A stretch of DNA of 64,000 nucleotides. It comes from Sialis fuliginosa. Its lineage: Eukaryota > Arthropoda > Insecta > Megaloptera > Sialidae. This document shows positions 45,251 to 56,630 of this stretch, piece after piece; position 1 is the first letter of the stretch, and each line of letters begins with the position of its first letter. The notes beneath the pieces are model-generated. The model had not been told where the DNA came from. It searched no databases and worked only from the letters and a program-made list of their open reading frames with translations. The translations under genes were made by a program, and so were the position numbers. Location: contig OY540810.1 in NCBI GenBank assembly GCA_961205875.1, forward strand, positions 15,748,001 through 15,812,000, written 5' to 3'.

Positions 45251-46085
45251 CAGTGGCGCACCTTCTCTATATACACTAATACGCGAGGCGTATTTTATTA
45301 ACTTTGCTAAAATTAAATTAAAATTATTGAATAAAATTAAAAACAATACGGTACGGGACATTTATACGCGAGGTTCTACTCGCACTAGATGATTGTTTTT
45401 ACTTCCATGTTCTGAAATAATTGAAAGTATTGTAATATCGTCGAAAAATCGTGTCCGAGATAACAGCAAATTCTAATTGTACTAACTTCAAAACGTATAG
45501 AAAAGTTGCTTTCCGCATGGCGGCTGTGTGTTTGTGTGTCTGGATGTAGAATTTTCTTTCGTTCACGATAACTACTGTAAAAATGCTCCGATCTGAATTA
45601 TTTTTTGGGAAAATATTTGTCTCAGTGGGTACTCCAAACCTATTGATTTTGGTGCTAATCGGATTTGGGGTTTTGAAAATAAAAATAAATAAAAAGTGGA
45701 CGTTGCTAATATTATCTCACCAATTTTGATAAAACTTGGTACACTTGTAGTTCAATCGAATCTAAGGGGCACTTATTTTTATACGTGCCTAAACAGCAAT
45801 TTAAGGGGTGAAAACTACCTTCAAAATTTGAATTTGGAAACAAATGTAATTTAATTCAAAATAGCAGATTAGTTATTCTAAAATTGTGTATTATATTATT
45901 GACATTAGGATATTAGAAAACCAATATTTATAATACAACTTAAAGGTGAATTTTTTTTTTCTGACAAATTCCATTAAAATTTTTCATATATTAAAAATTA
46001 TTTAAAAAGATATGTATTATAGAACATGAAAGTCATGTTAATTTTAAATAGTATACCTCGTTTTCCATGTAACGGTACGCCATTG
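45251..46085. mobile_element. TIR element with CAGTGGCG ends
   Basis: The left end CAGTGGCGCACC and right end GGTACGCCATTG are inverted repeats with mismatches. CAGTGGCG is a frequent transposon terminus in animals. I see no matching target duplication. Part of the interior (45400-45540) recurs inverted at 22268-22410. Confidence 0.5.
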
Positions 46086-46414
46086 GTATGTATGTATATG
46101 TATCAAATACATGGCTAGGCGGGATGAATTGGATGCTGAGCATTAAAATTGATGCAGGTTGAGTGCGCGTGCTGTTGGATTTTACTACACTGATGCTGTG
46201 TGTAATAAATTAATCGACAAATTTAGTTTTAAACAGGAGGATCATCATTTGCGGTTCCTGCACGTATAAAATAGAGGGATATTGTTTTTATGCTCGCTAT
46301 AAATTAATTTCCAGTTGATGTAGATGCAGTGAATTGTTATGTCAGAGTTAGTTATAGTGAATTAAATCAGTAGTCCTTAACCTGGAATTAGCTACCCGTT
46401 ATTATTATAAGGCT

Positions 46415-46510
46415 GCATATCGAGACGAGAATTTTCTCGATCTCGGTTTCGAAGCAAGATCGAGACTGAGACGAGAATGTCTTAAATTTAAACGAGACAA
46501 GATTGAGTCG
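46415..46510. repeat. GAGACGAG-rich fragment with GGCTGC end
   Basis: AGGCTGCATATCGAGACGAG, TCTCGATCTCGGTTTCG and ACTGAGACGAGAATG resemble the ends of 30108-31091. The other end is not found. Confidence 0.4.
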
Positions 46511-46981
46511 AAATTGGTTAAAATTTGGATCAGACGAGAGCGTCTATTATTACGCTATTAAAGAGAATTTTCTCGAAAGCAAAAAATCTTTCTACGAGGT
46601 ACGTATTTCCAATAATTTTATCAATTTAGTTTTCACACAAACGTTGAAAAAGAAGATAATGATACCTATCAAAAAATTAAACTAAACTTACTCATATTGG
46701 CAGTTGTATGAATGTTATACAGATGTACATATTGAGATAGCATTTTCAGATTCGCATTCGGTTCCTTATTTTCAACAATGACAATAAAAAGAGTTGATGA
46801 TATGTCCGCACTTTTTTGATGATATCCAGTGTTAAATAATTCCCGAGTGCTCGGCGCTGTCATATGCATAAAACAGTAAACGACGTCGGCGAACAGTGCC
46901 AAAAGAAAAAGGTCGCGCAGTTAAAGGGGGACACATATGCTCTCTGGAAAAACGCAACCAGTCGATTTCACATCAATATTG

Positions 46982-47015
46982 ACACACACACTAACACACA
47001 CACACAAACACACAC
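46982..47015. repeat. (CA)n microsatellite
   Basis: Interrupted CA/ACAC repeat. Confidence 0.95.
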
Positions 47016-47695
47016 GTATGATGTAGTAAATACATACACATACCCTTTTTATACTATCCAATATTTCATTTATTTATCAACAAATTGTAGATTTTTTACA
47101 TACTCGTAATTACAGAATTTCATTTTATAATAACAAAAATATTAATTTTTATCACACCCCTTTAACTAATTTAAATAAAATAATTGTCAACTTTTTTGCA
47201 ACTATGTAAATAGTAAATATAAAAATTATAATATTAGTTAAATTATAATAGAACAAGTAAACATATAATTACAAAATATATTATTGTATTTTTAGGTTTT
47301 AAAATGTAAACTTTCTAAATTTTATCTTGATTAAAGACGTAAGGTTAAGTTTGTAATATGCTAAACAACTAGCTAGGGGGACTTTCCTCCCGTGTGAATT
47401 TACACTCTCCAACTTTTTATTTTTCTAAAAAAATGTGCAATATTCAAATAGATATACTTCCCTTTTTAGGTAAAAGGAAGTAATATCTTCTTTTTTCAAA
47501 ATTGTTGTTTTTGGTATCGTTAGATTCTATAAACGATTTTCTTCACGTTACTGAAGAAAAATGCAATAAAATATGGTTTACTAACGAGATAAAGCCTTTT
47601 TAGTTTACTTCCTTCCGTAATTTGGTTGCTTATTCAAAGTGAGAAGGTAGTAAATACTCTTTGCAAAACATAAAATTAATAAAGGTTAAAATTTT

Positions 47696-48312
47696 GCAGG
47701 GACCGGAATTTATTTATGGTTTGGGTTCGATTCAAGTTCAAATATAAATTTTGGTTCGGGTTTAGGTTCAGTATGGTGCAAACTATTTGGGTTCAAAAAC
47801 CGTTATATTTTTATGATTCAGGTTCGGATCCGGGTTGAAGTTTGTAATTGAAAGAAAATTATTTTGTTCGAAAAAAAATATATAATTTACAAATAAAACA
47901 TTAATGGTCATTAAAATATTGCTAGAAAAATGGGTAAAAAATAAAACTACATTTTAACGATTGAAATCTCTACTTTTCAGAATTTTTTTGCGAATTGAAA
48001 TATAATTCAGTTATAGACTTAAAAAAGAAAGTAAAAAATACATAACTTGATAAGTCACAATATACCATAAAATTCAAATAGATTTTCAGTTTGTACATTT
48101 TATCACCTCTTTTAAAAATCCCTGAAGGAAAATATTAAAAATAATTTATTGAATCTTTTAAAAATATATAGTTACTGGTTATATCCATGAAAATGTTCGG
48201 ATTCAGATTCAGGTTCGTAGGCTTTGAAATATAGCGTTTCGGTTCGGGTTCAAGTTAATGAAAAATACGGGGTTTTTCGGGTTTTGGGTTCAAATTCAGG
48301 TTCAATTAAATC
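47696..48312. repeat. GGTTCGGG-motif-rich element, possible hAT relative
   Basis: It starts CAGGGACCGGAATTT, followed by repeated GGTTCGGG / GGGTTCAA motifs. The motifs return at 48190-48312 (CGGGTTTTGGGTTCAAATTC). The style matches the 16594-16973 hAT MITE, but a clean right terminus and target duplication are missing. Confidence 0.4.
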
Positions 48313-49467
48313 ACCCTCAAACTATTTGCACAATTAAGAGGGACCCGAGAGTATTAAAAACTTCGTTCCCATTTTTCTCATCTTTTACATTTTGTCTCTT
48401 ACTGCCTTTTATCTAAGCATGACAGTGTAGCTTTGGTAATAATTATCACAATGAAATTTTGCAAAAAGGTAGTTAAAGAACAGTAAATAAAGAAATTCTT
48501 ACAATAGTTCATAAGTAGTAATAAAAGTTAGAAAAATGGCAACATTTTTGAATATCACAACTATTAAAGAGAGATTTTGAAGAATATATACCGACCATAG
48601 GTATAGATATTATTCAGTAAACACACTCGGGAGGATAAGCTATGTAACGCCCCCTTAGCCATTGGTATTTCCGTACACAACTGCCCTCAGTCACTCACAC
48701 GACAGGACGTGTCTATATTGTAACACTGACAAATTAGGGTAGCTCTAATACATACACATACAAACAGTAACTATACATATATATGCCATACAAAAGTTAT
48801 AGCTATTAAACTCAAGAGAAAAAAATATATATGTAGAGGAAATATGCATTGGAACGGACAATGTCTGTTCCATCGAAATTATCCAAACGAATGAATTCAA
48901 ATTTTGTTGTTAGTATCACTAACCATAAAGATGGAATTTGTTATGTTTGTATTGAAAATATAAGTTTCCATTGTAAAAAAACTAAGTTTTTTCAAAAATA
49001 TTCCAAATGTGAGATATAACATTTATTATATTTACGTAAAAAAATGTACAGGTAAAAAAGAAGCAGGACTAACAAAATTAATGAAATTAATTAGTATGTT
49101 ATAAAAAAAACAACTTGAGTCTTTTAAAATATGATACGTACATATGTATATATGTATATATATTATACAATACCATTTTGATTAGAATAAAGTAAAGTAT
49201 CTAAATATGAAACGCGAAGAAGTGAACCATAAAAAGACAATTTCGTGTGGTTTTTATTTTTTCTACGTTCCAGTATAAGGTTTTAAATTTATGTTTTATT
49301 TTATCCGATGGTAGAATTTTAAGTATTCGTTTTAAGTTTATATATAGAACATTATGTTTTTTGATTGTTTAACCTGGGACACGTGCAAGGTATATGCATT
49401 AGCTTTTTAGAATTTACTCAAGATTTACGGCGATTTACCACAGGGCCGGGTTTAAAAAATAAATACT
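48313..49467. other. AT-rich spacer
   Basis: CTTACTGCCTTTTATCTAAG at 48395 also occurs (CTTACTGCCTTTTACCTAAG) at 39651, a dispersed repeat motif. CACTCACACGACAGGACGTG at 48692 is a small GC-richer piece. Confidence 0.5.
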
Positions 49468-49471
49468 TTTT

Positions 49472-49710
49472 CAGAAAACTCAAGATTTGTATTAATTAAA
49501 CTTGGTAATCATGTAAATATTCAGATATTTTAGTAAAGAGAATACAGTATATATACAATTATCATACATGTAACAGCTGTTTTCAGTGGGATTAAAAATA
49601 TAATAAATACACTTTTTCAGAAATTTAATGATTTTTATTAATTAAACTTGACAACCATGTAAATATTCAGATATCTTGGTAAAGAGAATACACTATATAC
49701 ACATTCACAA
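49472..49710 (+). repeat. Two diverged direct repeats, ~140-bp period
   Basis: The ordered blocks CTTTTTCAGAAA, then TTTTATTAATTAAACTTG, then CATGTAAATATTCAGATATxTTxGTAAAGAGAATACA (as separate short pieces) occur first at about 49468-49545 and again at about 49611-49690. Confidence 0.7.
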
Positions 49711-50261
49711 TTACAAGAAAAACATGAAACAACTCTATCAAATTTATCAAAGAGAATATATATCGATATAAAATCAAGTAAACATGTAGATTGTTTTTCA
49801 TAAAATGTAAACTATTAGGTAGATAGCTGAAGAATTTTAAGAAATATTTCACATTTTAGATCGAGTATAGAACACAAGTCACAACCAAGCAACTCCTGCT
49901 TAGCATGTACAATAAAAATTAAAAACTAAATCAAATATTGTTATAATTAGAACATTTATAAAAAAATATTAATATACCTTAATCCAGCTCTGCATTAGTT
50001 ATGGTCCATATTCCATATAATAAAATTGCGGTGAGTCGTAAACCATAATCTAGTAAATGAGTGTGCGATTTTGAAATGAAATGGGACGAAAATTATAGTT
50101 ATGATTTTATTTTTATGAACTGTACACGTTTAAATGTTTTTATAAAATATTAGAATGCCAAAAAATCTTGGAACCATTGTTTTATTTTAATATAATACTT
50201 ACAATACAGTAACTACTGTGTCTAGATTTCTGAGTAATCGTTTAATCATTACTATATCTAT
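49711..50261. other. AT-rich spacer
   Basis: Nothing recognisable; the minus frame at 49667 is chance. Confidence 0.55.
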
Positions 50262-50690
50262 ATAAGTAAAAACAACTTGTTTGTCTAAAAGTTAAAAATG
50301 TAATAAAGAAAAAATATTCGCAAGCTTTCGATTCACAGAATCATCGTCAGGCTAAAATATAATACATAACAATTAAATTAAATTATATTAATTGTTATTT
50401 ATTATATTTCAGCCTGACGATGATTCTGTGAATCGAAAGCTTGCGAATACTTATTCTTTATTAAATTTTTGACGTTTAGACAAACAAGTTGTTTTTATTT
50501 ATATATTTAACGTCACTATTAGTATATTATCACACTATAATATAAACCAAAACGTATATATATTTGTTAAAAATTTAATAAAGAATAAATATTCGCAAGC
50601 TTTCGATTCACAGAATCATCGTCAGGCTAAAATATAATACATAACAATTAAATTAAATTATTATTGTTTTTATTTATATTTGTTTGTATA
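50262..50690. mobile_element. Inverted-repeat cluster with three hammerhead-like cores
   Basis: One 38-nt segment occurs three times: minus at 50315-50352, plus at 50412-50449, minus at 50590-50627. It contains CTGACGA, a 5-bp hairpin GATTC/GAATC, then GAAAGCTTGCG. The first two copies are the arms of a long hairpin (50262-50505), with outer arms ACAACTTGTTTGTCTAAA and the inverse. The third copy, with AACAATTAAATTAAATTAT, is a partial duplicate. This is like the pLTR arrangement of Penelope-like elements. The core has an extra base in stem II, so activity is doubtful. Confidence 0.5.
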
Positions 50691-51048
50691 TCTGTCGGCG
50701 ACAATCAATTTATAGCCCGTTAAACCTTTCACTGGATTTGTTTCATACTTTGCCTGTTTTTAGATTCGTCCTTTATTCAGTGTAATGGATAATTATTTTA
50801 TTCAAAATATTTCTATTTTCCGTGATATGTATTTTTATGCGAGACACTACATGTAAAATTTACACGAAATTTTGCTATTTGACGTTTAGTTTGAAATTTA
50901 ATAGTTTCGACACTAGGCTTTTGTTTTTGGAATTCTTAGAATTTCGTCGCTGTGATTGGTCAAAAATTGACATTTCGTATGAATTTTAAACACTCCACGT
51001 GGACTTGATATTTGCCTGTCATAAACAGCTGTTTTTTATTTGAAATAC

Positions 51049-51835
51049 GTCAGGGGCGTGTACAGAAATGTGTCAAATTGGTACATTCCAATTAAATTGT
51101 ATATAAATGAAAATTTTAACCAAAATTGGTTGGTGTATTGATCTAATTAGTATAATAATTTATATTTAATATCAAAACGTTTATATTTAATAAGAATTAC
51201 GTCAGGAGCGTGGTTACAAGAATATTTTTTATTGATTTTTTCTGATATAATTGTATTAAAATGAAACGGTTATTTTAGAGATTTGGTTGTTGTGGGGATT
51301 GATGTAATTTGCCCAAAAATTTATATTTATTAACAATTAAGTCAGGTGTGCAATGTAAAAAATATTTTAAATTGTTAATTTTTAAGAGTTAATAATACAC
51401 ATTTTTGAAAATCATTTGGTGGTTCAAAGATATATGTAATGTATCGAACAATTTATATTAAATAATAATAAAGACGGGGCTGGAGTATTAAAGGGAAACA
51501 CCAGATATGTTGAAAAATTAATGATTTTTGCGATTTTTTAAATTTATTTAATAAATTCCTTTAGTATTGTCAGTGGCACCGCATTAAAAAATATTTAAAA
51601 TTGCTATTTTTTAATCGTGACGAAAAAAATTGATTTGATTGAAATTGAACAAAAGTTAACAGCTTGAGACATTTATAAAAATAATAAATATGTTAAAGTC
51701 AGGGTCGTGGTCTTGAAAATTTTTTTTTTGCTATTTTTTCATAAAATTGCGTAAACATAAAACAAAAATCGTAATAAGATAATTTAACCTAATAAATAAC
51801 ATCGAAAATGCTTCAACGCATTCTTTGAATATGTT
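51049..51835 (+). repeat. Degenerate ~100-150-bp tandem repeats
   Basis: Six anchors of the form GTCAGGGGCGTGG recur near 51050, 51201, 51341, 51472, 51571 and 51701, spaced 151, 140, 131, 99 and 130 bp. Between anchors the order repeats: an ATTTTTTATTGATTTTT-like part, a TTGGTTG...GATTGATGTAATT part, then a TTTATATTTAATAA part. Divergence is high, so this is an old array. Confidence 0.55.
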
Positions 51836-51930
51836 GTATGCCAAAAAATGTGGAAAATGATATTCACAATGATTTTTTGGTAATTTCTCAAAGGCATTAT
51901 TAATATTAATGGTAAAGGTATAAATTACGA

Positions 51931-52221
51931 GGGTCGCAGCCGAAGGCTGAGACCCGAGTACGTTCTGATGTTAGGGTGATTTGTACATGTAAATTGTAAT
52001 ATTACTGGAAAGGTAATAATGATAAATATTATCCCCGCCAAATTCAGGAATTATTTACTTATCAGCATTTAAAACAATTACCTACATTGAAATATTTTAT
52101 GAAAATTTTATATGACAAAAGTTAATATAAAATAATAATTTTTATTTTATCAATCAATATTTTATTAAATGTGGCACGATTTGGGGTTGGGGCGCGTAGC
52201 GCCCAGGGGCAAAGCCCCTAG
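51931..52221 (+). mobile_element. Helitron 3' terminus with stacked hairpins
   Basis: The segment ends AGGGGCAAAGCCCCTAG followed by T. The hairpin GGGGC/GCCCC (52206-52210 with 52214-52218) directly precedes the CTAG end, and a second hairpin, GGCGC/GCGCC, lies at 52191-52203. A third, larger hairpin pairs GGGTC-GCAGCC with GGCTG-A-GACCC (51931-51955). I could not fix the 5' TC end. The degenerate repeats at about 51049-51835 are probably part of the same element. Confidence 0.65.
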
Positions 52222-52222
52222 T

Positions 52223-52785
52223 TATATCTATATAAGTATATAAAAAGGTTTGTCCTTAATCATTCACTCACTCAGTTACTCACTCGTCAACTTACAGCCC
52301 AAACCCCTGGTCCTAGAAACGTGAAATATCAAGGATTTCTTCCTTCACCCACTAAGAAATGATTTTTCAAAATTCAGTCCGTAAGGGGAAGATATTGGGG
52401 TTAAACTTTTTAAATTTTGATACATTTATCTACATAACTGTTTATATTATTAAGGTAAATTCGGATAAAATAATATTCAATACAAAAAAAATTTCGACAT
52501 TTACGTGAATTCGGGGAAAATAGTCTATTAAGATAAAAATTCCAACATTCAAATCCTAATAGCGGGGGTAGACAGGGGGTGGATTTTTAATATCTTTATC
52601 TGTATATCTACTTAAGTTATAAAGGTAAATTCGGGCAAAATAGTCTTCTATAAAAATATAAATTTCGACATTCAATCCCTAATGGCGAGGGTTGATAGGG
52701 GGTAAGTTTTTGATATGTTTATCTGCAAATGCTTATAAGTAACTATAGTGGACTTGCTCGCGGCTTCGCCCGCGTTTTATAATTT
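52223..52785 (+). mobile_element. Helitron-like or related non-autonomous element
   Basis: It starts ATATCTATATAAGTATATAA next to the Helitron end. It contains the phrase CAGCCCAAACCCCTGGTCCT and ends near a GC hairpin, CGCGGCTTCGCCCGCG, at about 52757-52774. Internal sequence duplicates with a ~170-bp period: AGGTAAATTCGG at 52453 and 52623, each followed by an AAAATAxTxTTC-type stretch and then TTCGACATT. No gene. Confidence 0.45.
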
Positions 52786-52991
52786 TTTTATGTTATCTGC
52801 ACAAATAACATTATTTTTAGTTTGTGATTTACCCCCTTAGTATTTTTTCCGCCGCATCGAATGAAACTATTACAACCCTTCATATGAAACAGGGGATGAA
52901 ATATTAAAGTTTTATTTTTTTCATTCATTATACAAAATCGTAAATCGACCATGATTTAGTTTACGTTGTTAAAAATATATAAAACAACCTT

Positions 52992-53013
52992 TTTGTTATA
53001 TTATTACCCCCCC
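52992..53013. repeat. Poly-C tract
   Basis: An uninterrupted run of about 14 C residues in AT-rich DNA. Confidence 0.9.
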
Positions 53014-53173
53014 CCCCCCTCTCACAACTAAACAAAATGCATCAACAGTTGATAGAAATTGTAACATTTAAAATAAACTTGTATCCGATGTAAAAAAGCG
53101 ATTAATATTCACTGAAACCATAGAGTTAACGCTTCGAGCTTTTCCATAGATCACGTAGCCAGTGCAGTGACAC

Positions 53174-53198
53174 GTGACCCATGACGTCACAGGGTCAC
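53174..53198. promoter_or_regulatory. Palindrome GTGACCC / CRE / GGGTCAC
   Basis: GTGACCC (53174-53180) and GGGTCAC (53192-53198) flank a perfect CRE, TGACGTCA (53182-53189). CACGTG overlaps the left half. The stretch is GC-richer than its surroundings. Confidence 0.45.
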
Positions 53199-53820
53199 CA
53201 CGTTAGGATGCTTTTATTTCATGCCTAATTTAATACAAGATTTATTTATGTTTTTATCACACAGACAAAAAATGATAAGGGGATACATATATATATATAT
53301 TTTTTAAATTGAATTATTTATAACTATTCGTTATGTCTTTTAAGAATAATAGAATTGATTTTTCATAGATATAAGTTTAACAATTATTTTCCCGCCTATA
53401 TTTAAAAATAAGTGAATACCAGCGCGACCAGTTGCTCTAAAAATATATATATACCACATCCCCAACTTCAATTATATCAATTATCATACAGCCTAAAATA
53501 ATTATTTTTTTAAACAGTGCGAATCCCATCAAAATCGGTTCAGTATTTTTTTTTTGTCAAGTTGAACAAACAAACAGGTAAAATTTAAAATACTATGAAA
53601 ATAAATTATTTTGTCTGTAAACACATGTTTGTAATAGATTTAAAATTTTTTTTTTTCAATATACTACTAAACCTATTAGTAGAGGGAAATTAGCATTTTG
53701 AAGTGATGCATCCGGGAAGTTGGATTTTTTTTTTGATTTTCTCTATGTTCGAAGATGAGTTGAAAATCAAAAATTTAGAAAAAAACGGCCGTGGACGTCC
53801 CGAGAAAATTGTATTATTGT

Positions 53821-55712
53821 TAGGGGTGTACCGGAACTGGAATTTTCAATTCCGGCCGGAACCGGAATCGCCGGAATTCACAAAATAAATCCGGCCGGTA
53901 TTCCGGCTGGAACCGGATTTTTTTTTTAAACTTTCTATTTTAATTAATCATAATAATTAAAACAATTTATGTATGGTTTTTTACATAGATTATCTTAAAT
54001 TAATATTTTATATGGTATTTATTAAATAGTAGAGGTGTAGAGTCCTACATTAGGTAGGTATATTATAAAAAATATTAATTTTTACAAATCTTGTAATTTT
54101 TACAGTTTCGCAAGATCGATGGTTTTTAATTGTTTGCATATAATACGTTCTTCTTCATCGAATCTAATTACATTTCTAGTGTCAAATTATAAATGTGATA
54201 AATCGCAAACAGCATTTAGACATATTCACAATAGAGAAGATTATATAAATTTTTACAGATAAAAGAATGCCTACTACTTGAAATAAAGCACCAATACATT
54301 ACTATTATAGTGCATGTATCATAAACAATACTGCATTATCTTAATACTATAATTCAAATATTTTTTGAAGAAAACATATTAAGGCCTATAGTATTATTAA
54401 AAAATTCAGAACAAGTCCTATTTTTACACCATAACAATTGGGAATTTAAAAAAATCTTTGATATACAGGTGGAACAAACTTGAACGCTATTTAAAAAAAA
54501 AATCAAATAAAAAAATTCATATAAACATGTGTCCGGAAACTCTTCGTGAGGGAGCTACAGACTCAAAGATTTTGTCTGAAATTAGTTTTTATTTAATATT
54601 TTGAGAACCCATTGTGATACAGTACTTAAATTTGACATCCAGTTTAATATTATACGTGTTATCGATTTCCAGTATCAACCAATGATTATTTAGACCAGGG
54701 ATATATCTAGTTTTTTTGTTCTGAATTTTTTTTCCTTAAAAAAAAACAGTTTTTCTCCATGTGGCCGTCCGCCGCCCCTTCTGAACTGGAACCCAGAGCA
54801 GTCGACCAGCCTCCCTCCCTAAACTCAACATTGCTGTTATACATTAACAAACTAAGCAACAAATTTTAAGAAATATAAAAATTTTAAACATCAAGTATTC
54901 TTTTTTCCAAAGCTTACTTGACTTTTTAATATTGCACTCGATTGTTGTAGTTTTGGCTGACTAACAAAAATATTTTAATTTTCCATGGCAATTGTGATTT
55001 TTATTCAATAATGAATAAAATGCGTTGTATCTTTGTTATGAGTTATTTTATTATCGAAAATACGAAAATTTTTGTGATCATTTAAAAAAAAAATTGTTCT
55101 ACGATTTCAAAATTTTCACTCGATCTTTCTTTTTATAATCGGTTTAGTATTAATACGTGTTAAATACTAAACCGATTATAAAATTTCATAACTATTTCAC
55201 AATGGGTTCTCAAAATATTATATAAAAACTAATTTTAGACAAAATATTTGAGAGTCTGTAGCTCTCTCGCGAAGAATTTTTGAACTTTTTTTCTTGAAAT
55301 ATTTTTCTCGATCAACTGTTCAAATTTGTTCCACCTGATATGACCCTGTATAATTAAACAGTTCAATGTCCGTAATATAATGACATTTTTGTTAATATAT
55401 CAATATAATTTTATTTTTTAAGGTCAATTAATGTTATAATTACAATCATACTTTTGCTGCCCAAAATATTAAAAACGGCATTTGTGTTATGAAATGATTT
55501 TTCCCATTAACATTTTTGCTTATAAAATGTTGTTATATCATAGTTATTATAATTATGTTTGATTTTTTAAACAAATACAACATATATTATTTATGAATTT
55601 CTTAGTAGAAAACAGTAATAAAATTTAAAAATTCCGTAAAATCCGGCCGAAATTTGCCAGTTCCGGCCGGAACCGGAACCGGAATAAAATCGTGAATTCC
55701 GGTACACCCCTA
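53821..55712. mobile_element. hAT-like non-autonomous element, perfect 8-bp TSD
   Basis: The ends TAGGGGTGTACCGG and CCGGTACACCCCTA are exact inverted repeats, flanked on both sides by ATTATTGT (53813-53820 and 55713-55720). An 8-bp duplication indicates hAT. Sub-terminal sequence is packed with CCGGCCGGAA / TTCCGGC motifs on both sides. The middle is AT-rich and includes a foldback element at 54464-55350. I see no transposase; the frame starting at 53703 crosses the boundary and is a chance ORF. Confidence 0.88.
54464..55350. mobile_element. Foldback element nested in the 53.8-55.7 kb hAT element
   Basis: The left end reads TACAGGTGGAACAAACTTGA and the right arm carries TTCAAATTTGTTCCACC before CCTGTA. 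TA dinucleotides flank both ends. The arms share blocks such as GAGAACCCATTGTGATACAG and its inverse near 55200. Internally the left arm resembles the repeat at about 13893-14110, so this is a dispersed family. No gene. Confidence 0.65.
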
Positions 55713-55720
55713 ATTATTGT

Positions 55721-56229
55721 GCATTTTTGATACATTTCGAGTGTATCGTTACTGTTTTTGAAATATCTCCGGTTCTATAGGTCATAGGAAAATTAAAAAA
55801 ATATCAAAATACTTATAAGTTAATAGACTATAGAACTGCATAGGTAGCGTTACTTTTCAAACGCATCATAACCTCAAAAATAAAAAAATTGTCGAAAAAC
55901 TTTTTTTATCACTAATAATGCAACGTAAAAATGAAAGGATTTTGTTTCCCCAAAACTTTTACACTTATGTAGGATTTTTCTCACCGAATCGAATAAATTC
56001 ACAAATCGTAATGACTTCGGAACCCTATCATGTGCGTGCCCAATACGAACTTGGCCGTTTTATTTATATATTCATAATTTAAAATAGAAAGTAGTCGTAA
56101 AGACCTAGGGGAGGGAGTGGGGTGTGTTAAGTCCTCGAATCTCCTAAATACCAAAATAGCGAATATCCTAAACAATGTTGAACAAATTGTGATCCAGGCA
56201 CACCGGGTGTTGTTGGTAATATTTACAAA
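55721..56229. other. AT-rich spacer before a GC-rich island
   Basis: No repeat matched. CTAGGGGAGGGAGTGGGGTG at 56105 is a G-rich run. Confidence 0.5.
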
Positions 56230-56338
56230 CATCCATTGTGATTTCTGACCCGCCAGAAGCGCGGTATCACTGGTCGCCGTCGCCGCGGCTTCACGTGTGT
56301 AATTTGTCACAGAACCTAAACCAACACACGACGGCAAG
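56230..56338 (+). other. Possible non-coding first exon with strong splice donor
   Basis: A GC-rich island (GGTCGCCGTCGCCGCGGC) ends ACGGCAAG followed by GTAAGTA (56339-56345), a near-ideal donor. No ATG-led plus-strand frame is evident, so it would be a 5' UTR exon of a gene to the right. The 117-codon minus-strand frame at 55999-56352 covers the same DNA but shows no recognisable domain. No promoter motif is clear. Confidence 0.25.
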
Positions 56339-56630
56339 GTAAGTAAACTCATTTATTAAATTCCGTCAATTAAATAAGCGCAATGTGTGAAATGGGAGAT
56401 TAGTAAAAGCCAGAGCATTGCGTTGGTTCAATATAGTACATAGTTTAATCTTTTAGGTAAATTTTGGAATCTGTTTTTTTCATTTCATGCAATTGAATAA
56501 AAAAACGCCAATATGTACAGTGTGCTGTGAAAAGTGATGAACTACATTGAACCCTGAATATTTTCCATATTTTAAGAGTTATATCAAAAATAAATAATTC
56601 GGGCAAAACATACACGGATGTATGCCATAA

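Larger units (their letters stand above)
46086..47695. other. Spacer
   Basis: A GC-richer stretch at 46845-46940 (GTAAACGACGTCGGCGAACA) has overlapping chance frames on both strands. (CA)n follows. No gene recognised. Confidence 0.45.
52786..53820. other. AT-rich spacer
   Basis: Holds the poly-C tract and the CRE palindrome. The frame at 53703 runs into the hAT-like element at 53821. Confidence 0.5.

Noticed and set aside
45251-46085. A hAT assignment for the CAGTGGCG element
   Set aside because: The 8-bp flanks (TGTACATT and GTATGTAT) do not match, so the superfamily is left open.
51049-51835. CRISPR-like array
   Set aside because: The spacing is irregular, the anchors are degenerate, there are no constant repeats with unique spacers, and the DNA is eukaryotic.
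55999-56352. Longest frame in the window (117 codons, minus strand)
   Set aside because: It has no recognisable domain and shares its GC-rich half with a better splice-donor candidate on the other strand. AT-rich remainder encodes I/L/F-rich filler.
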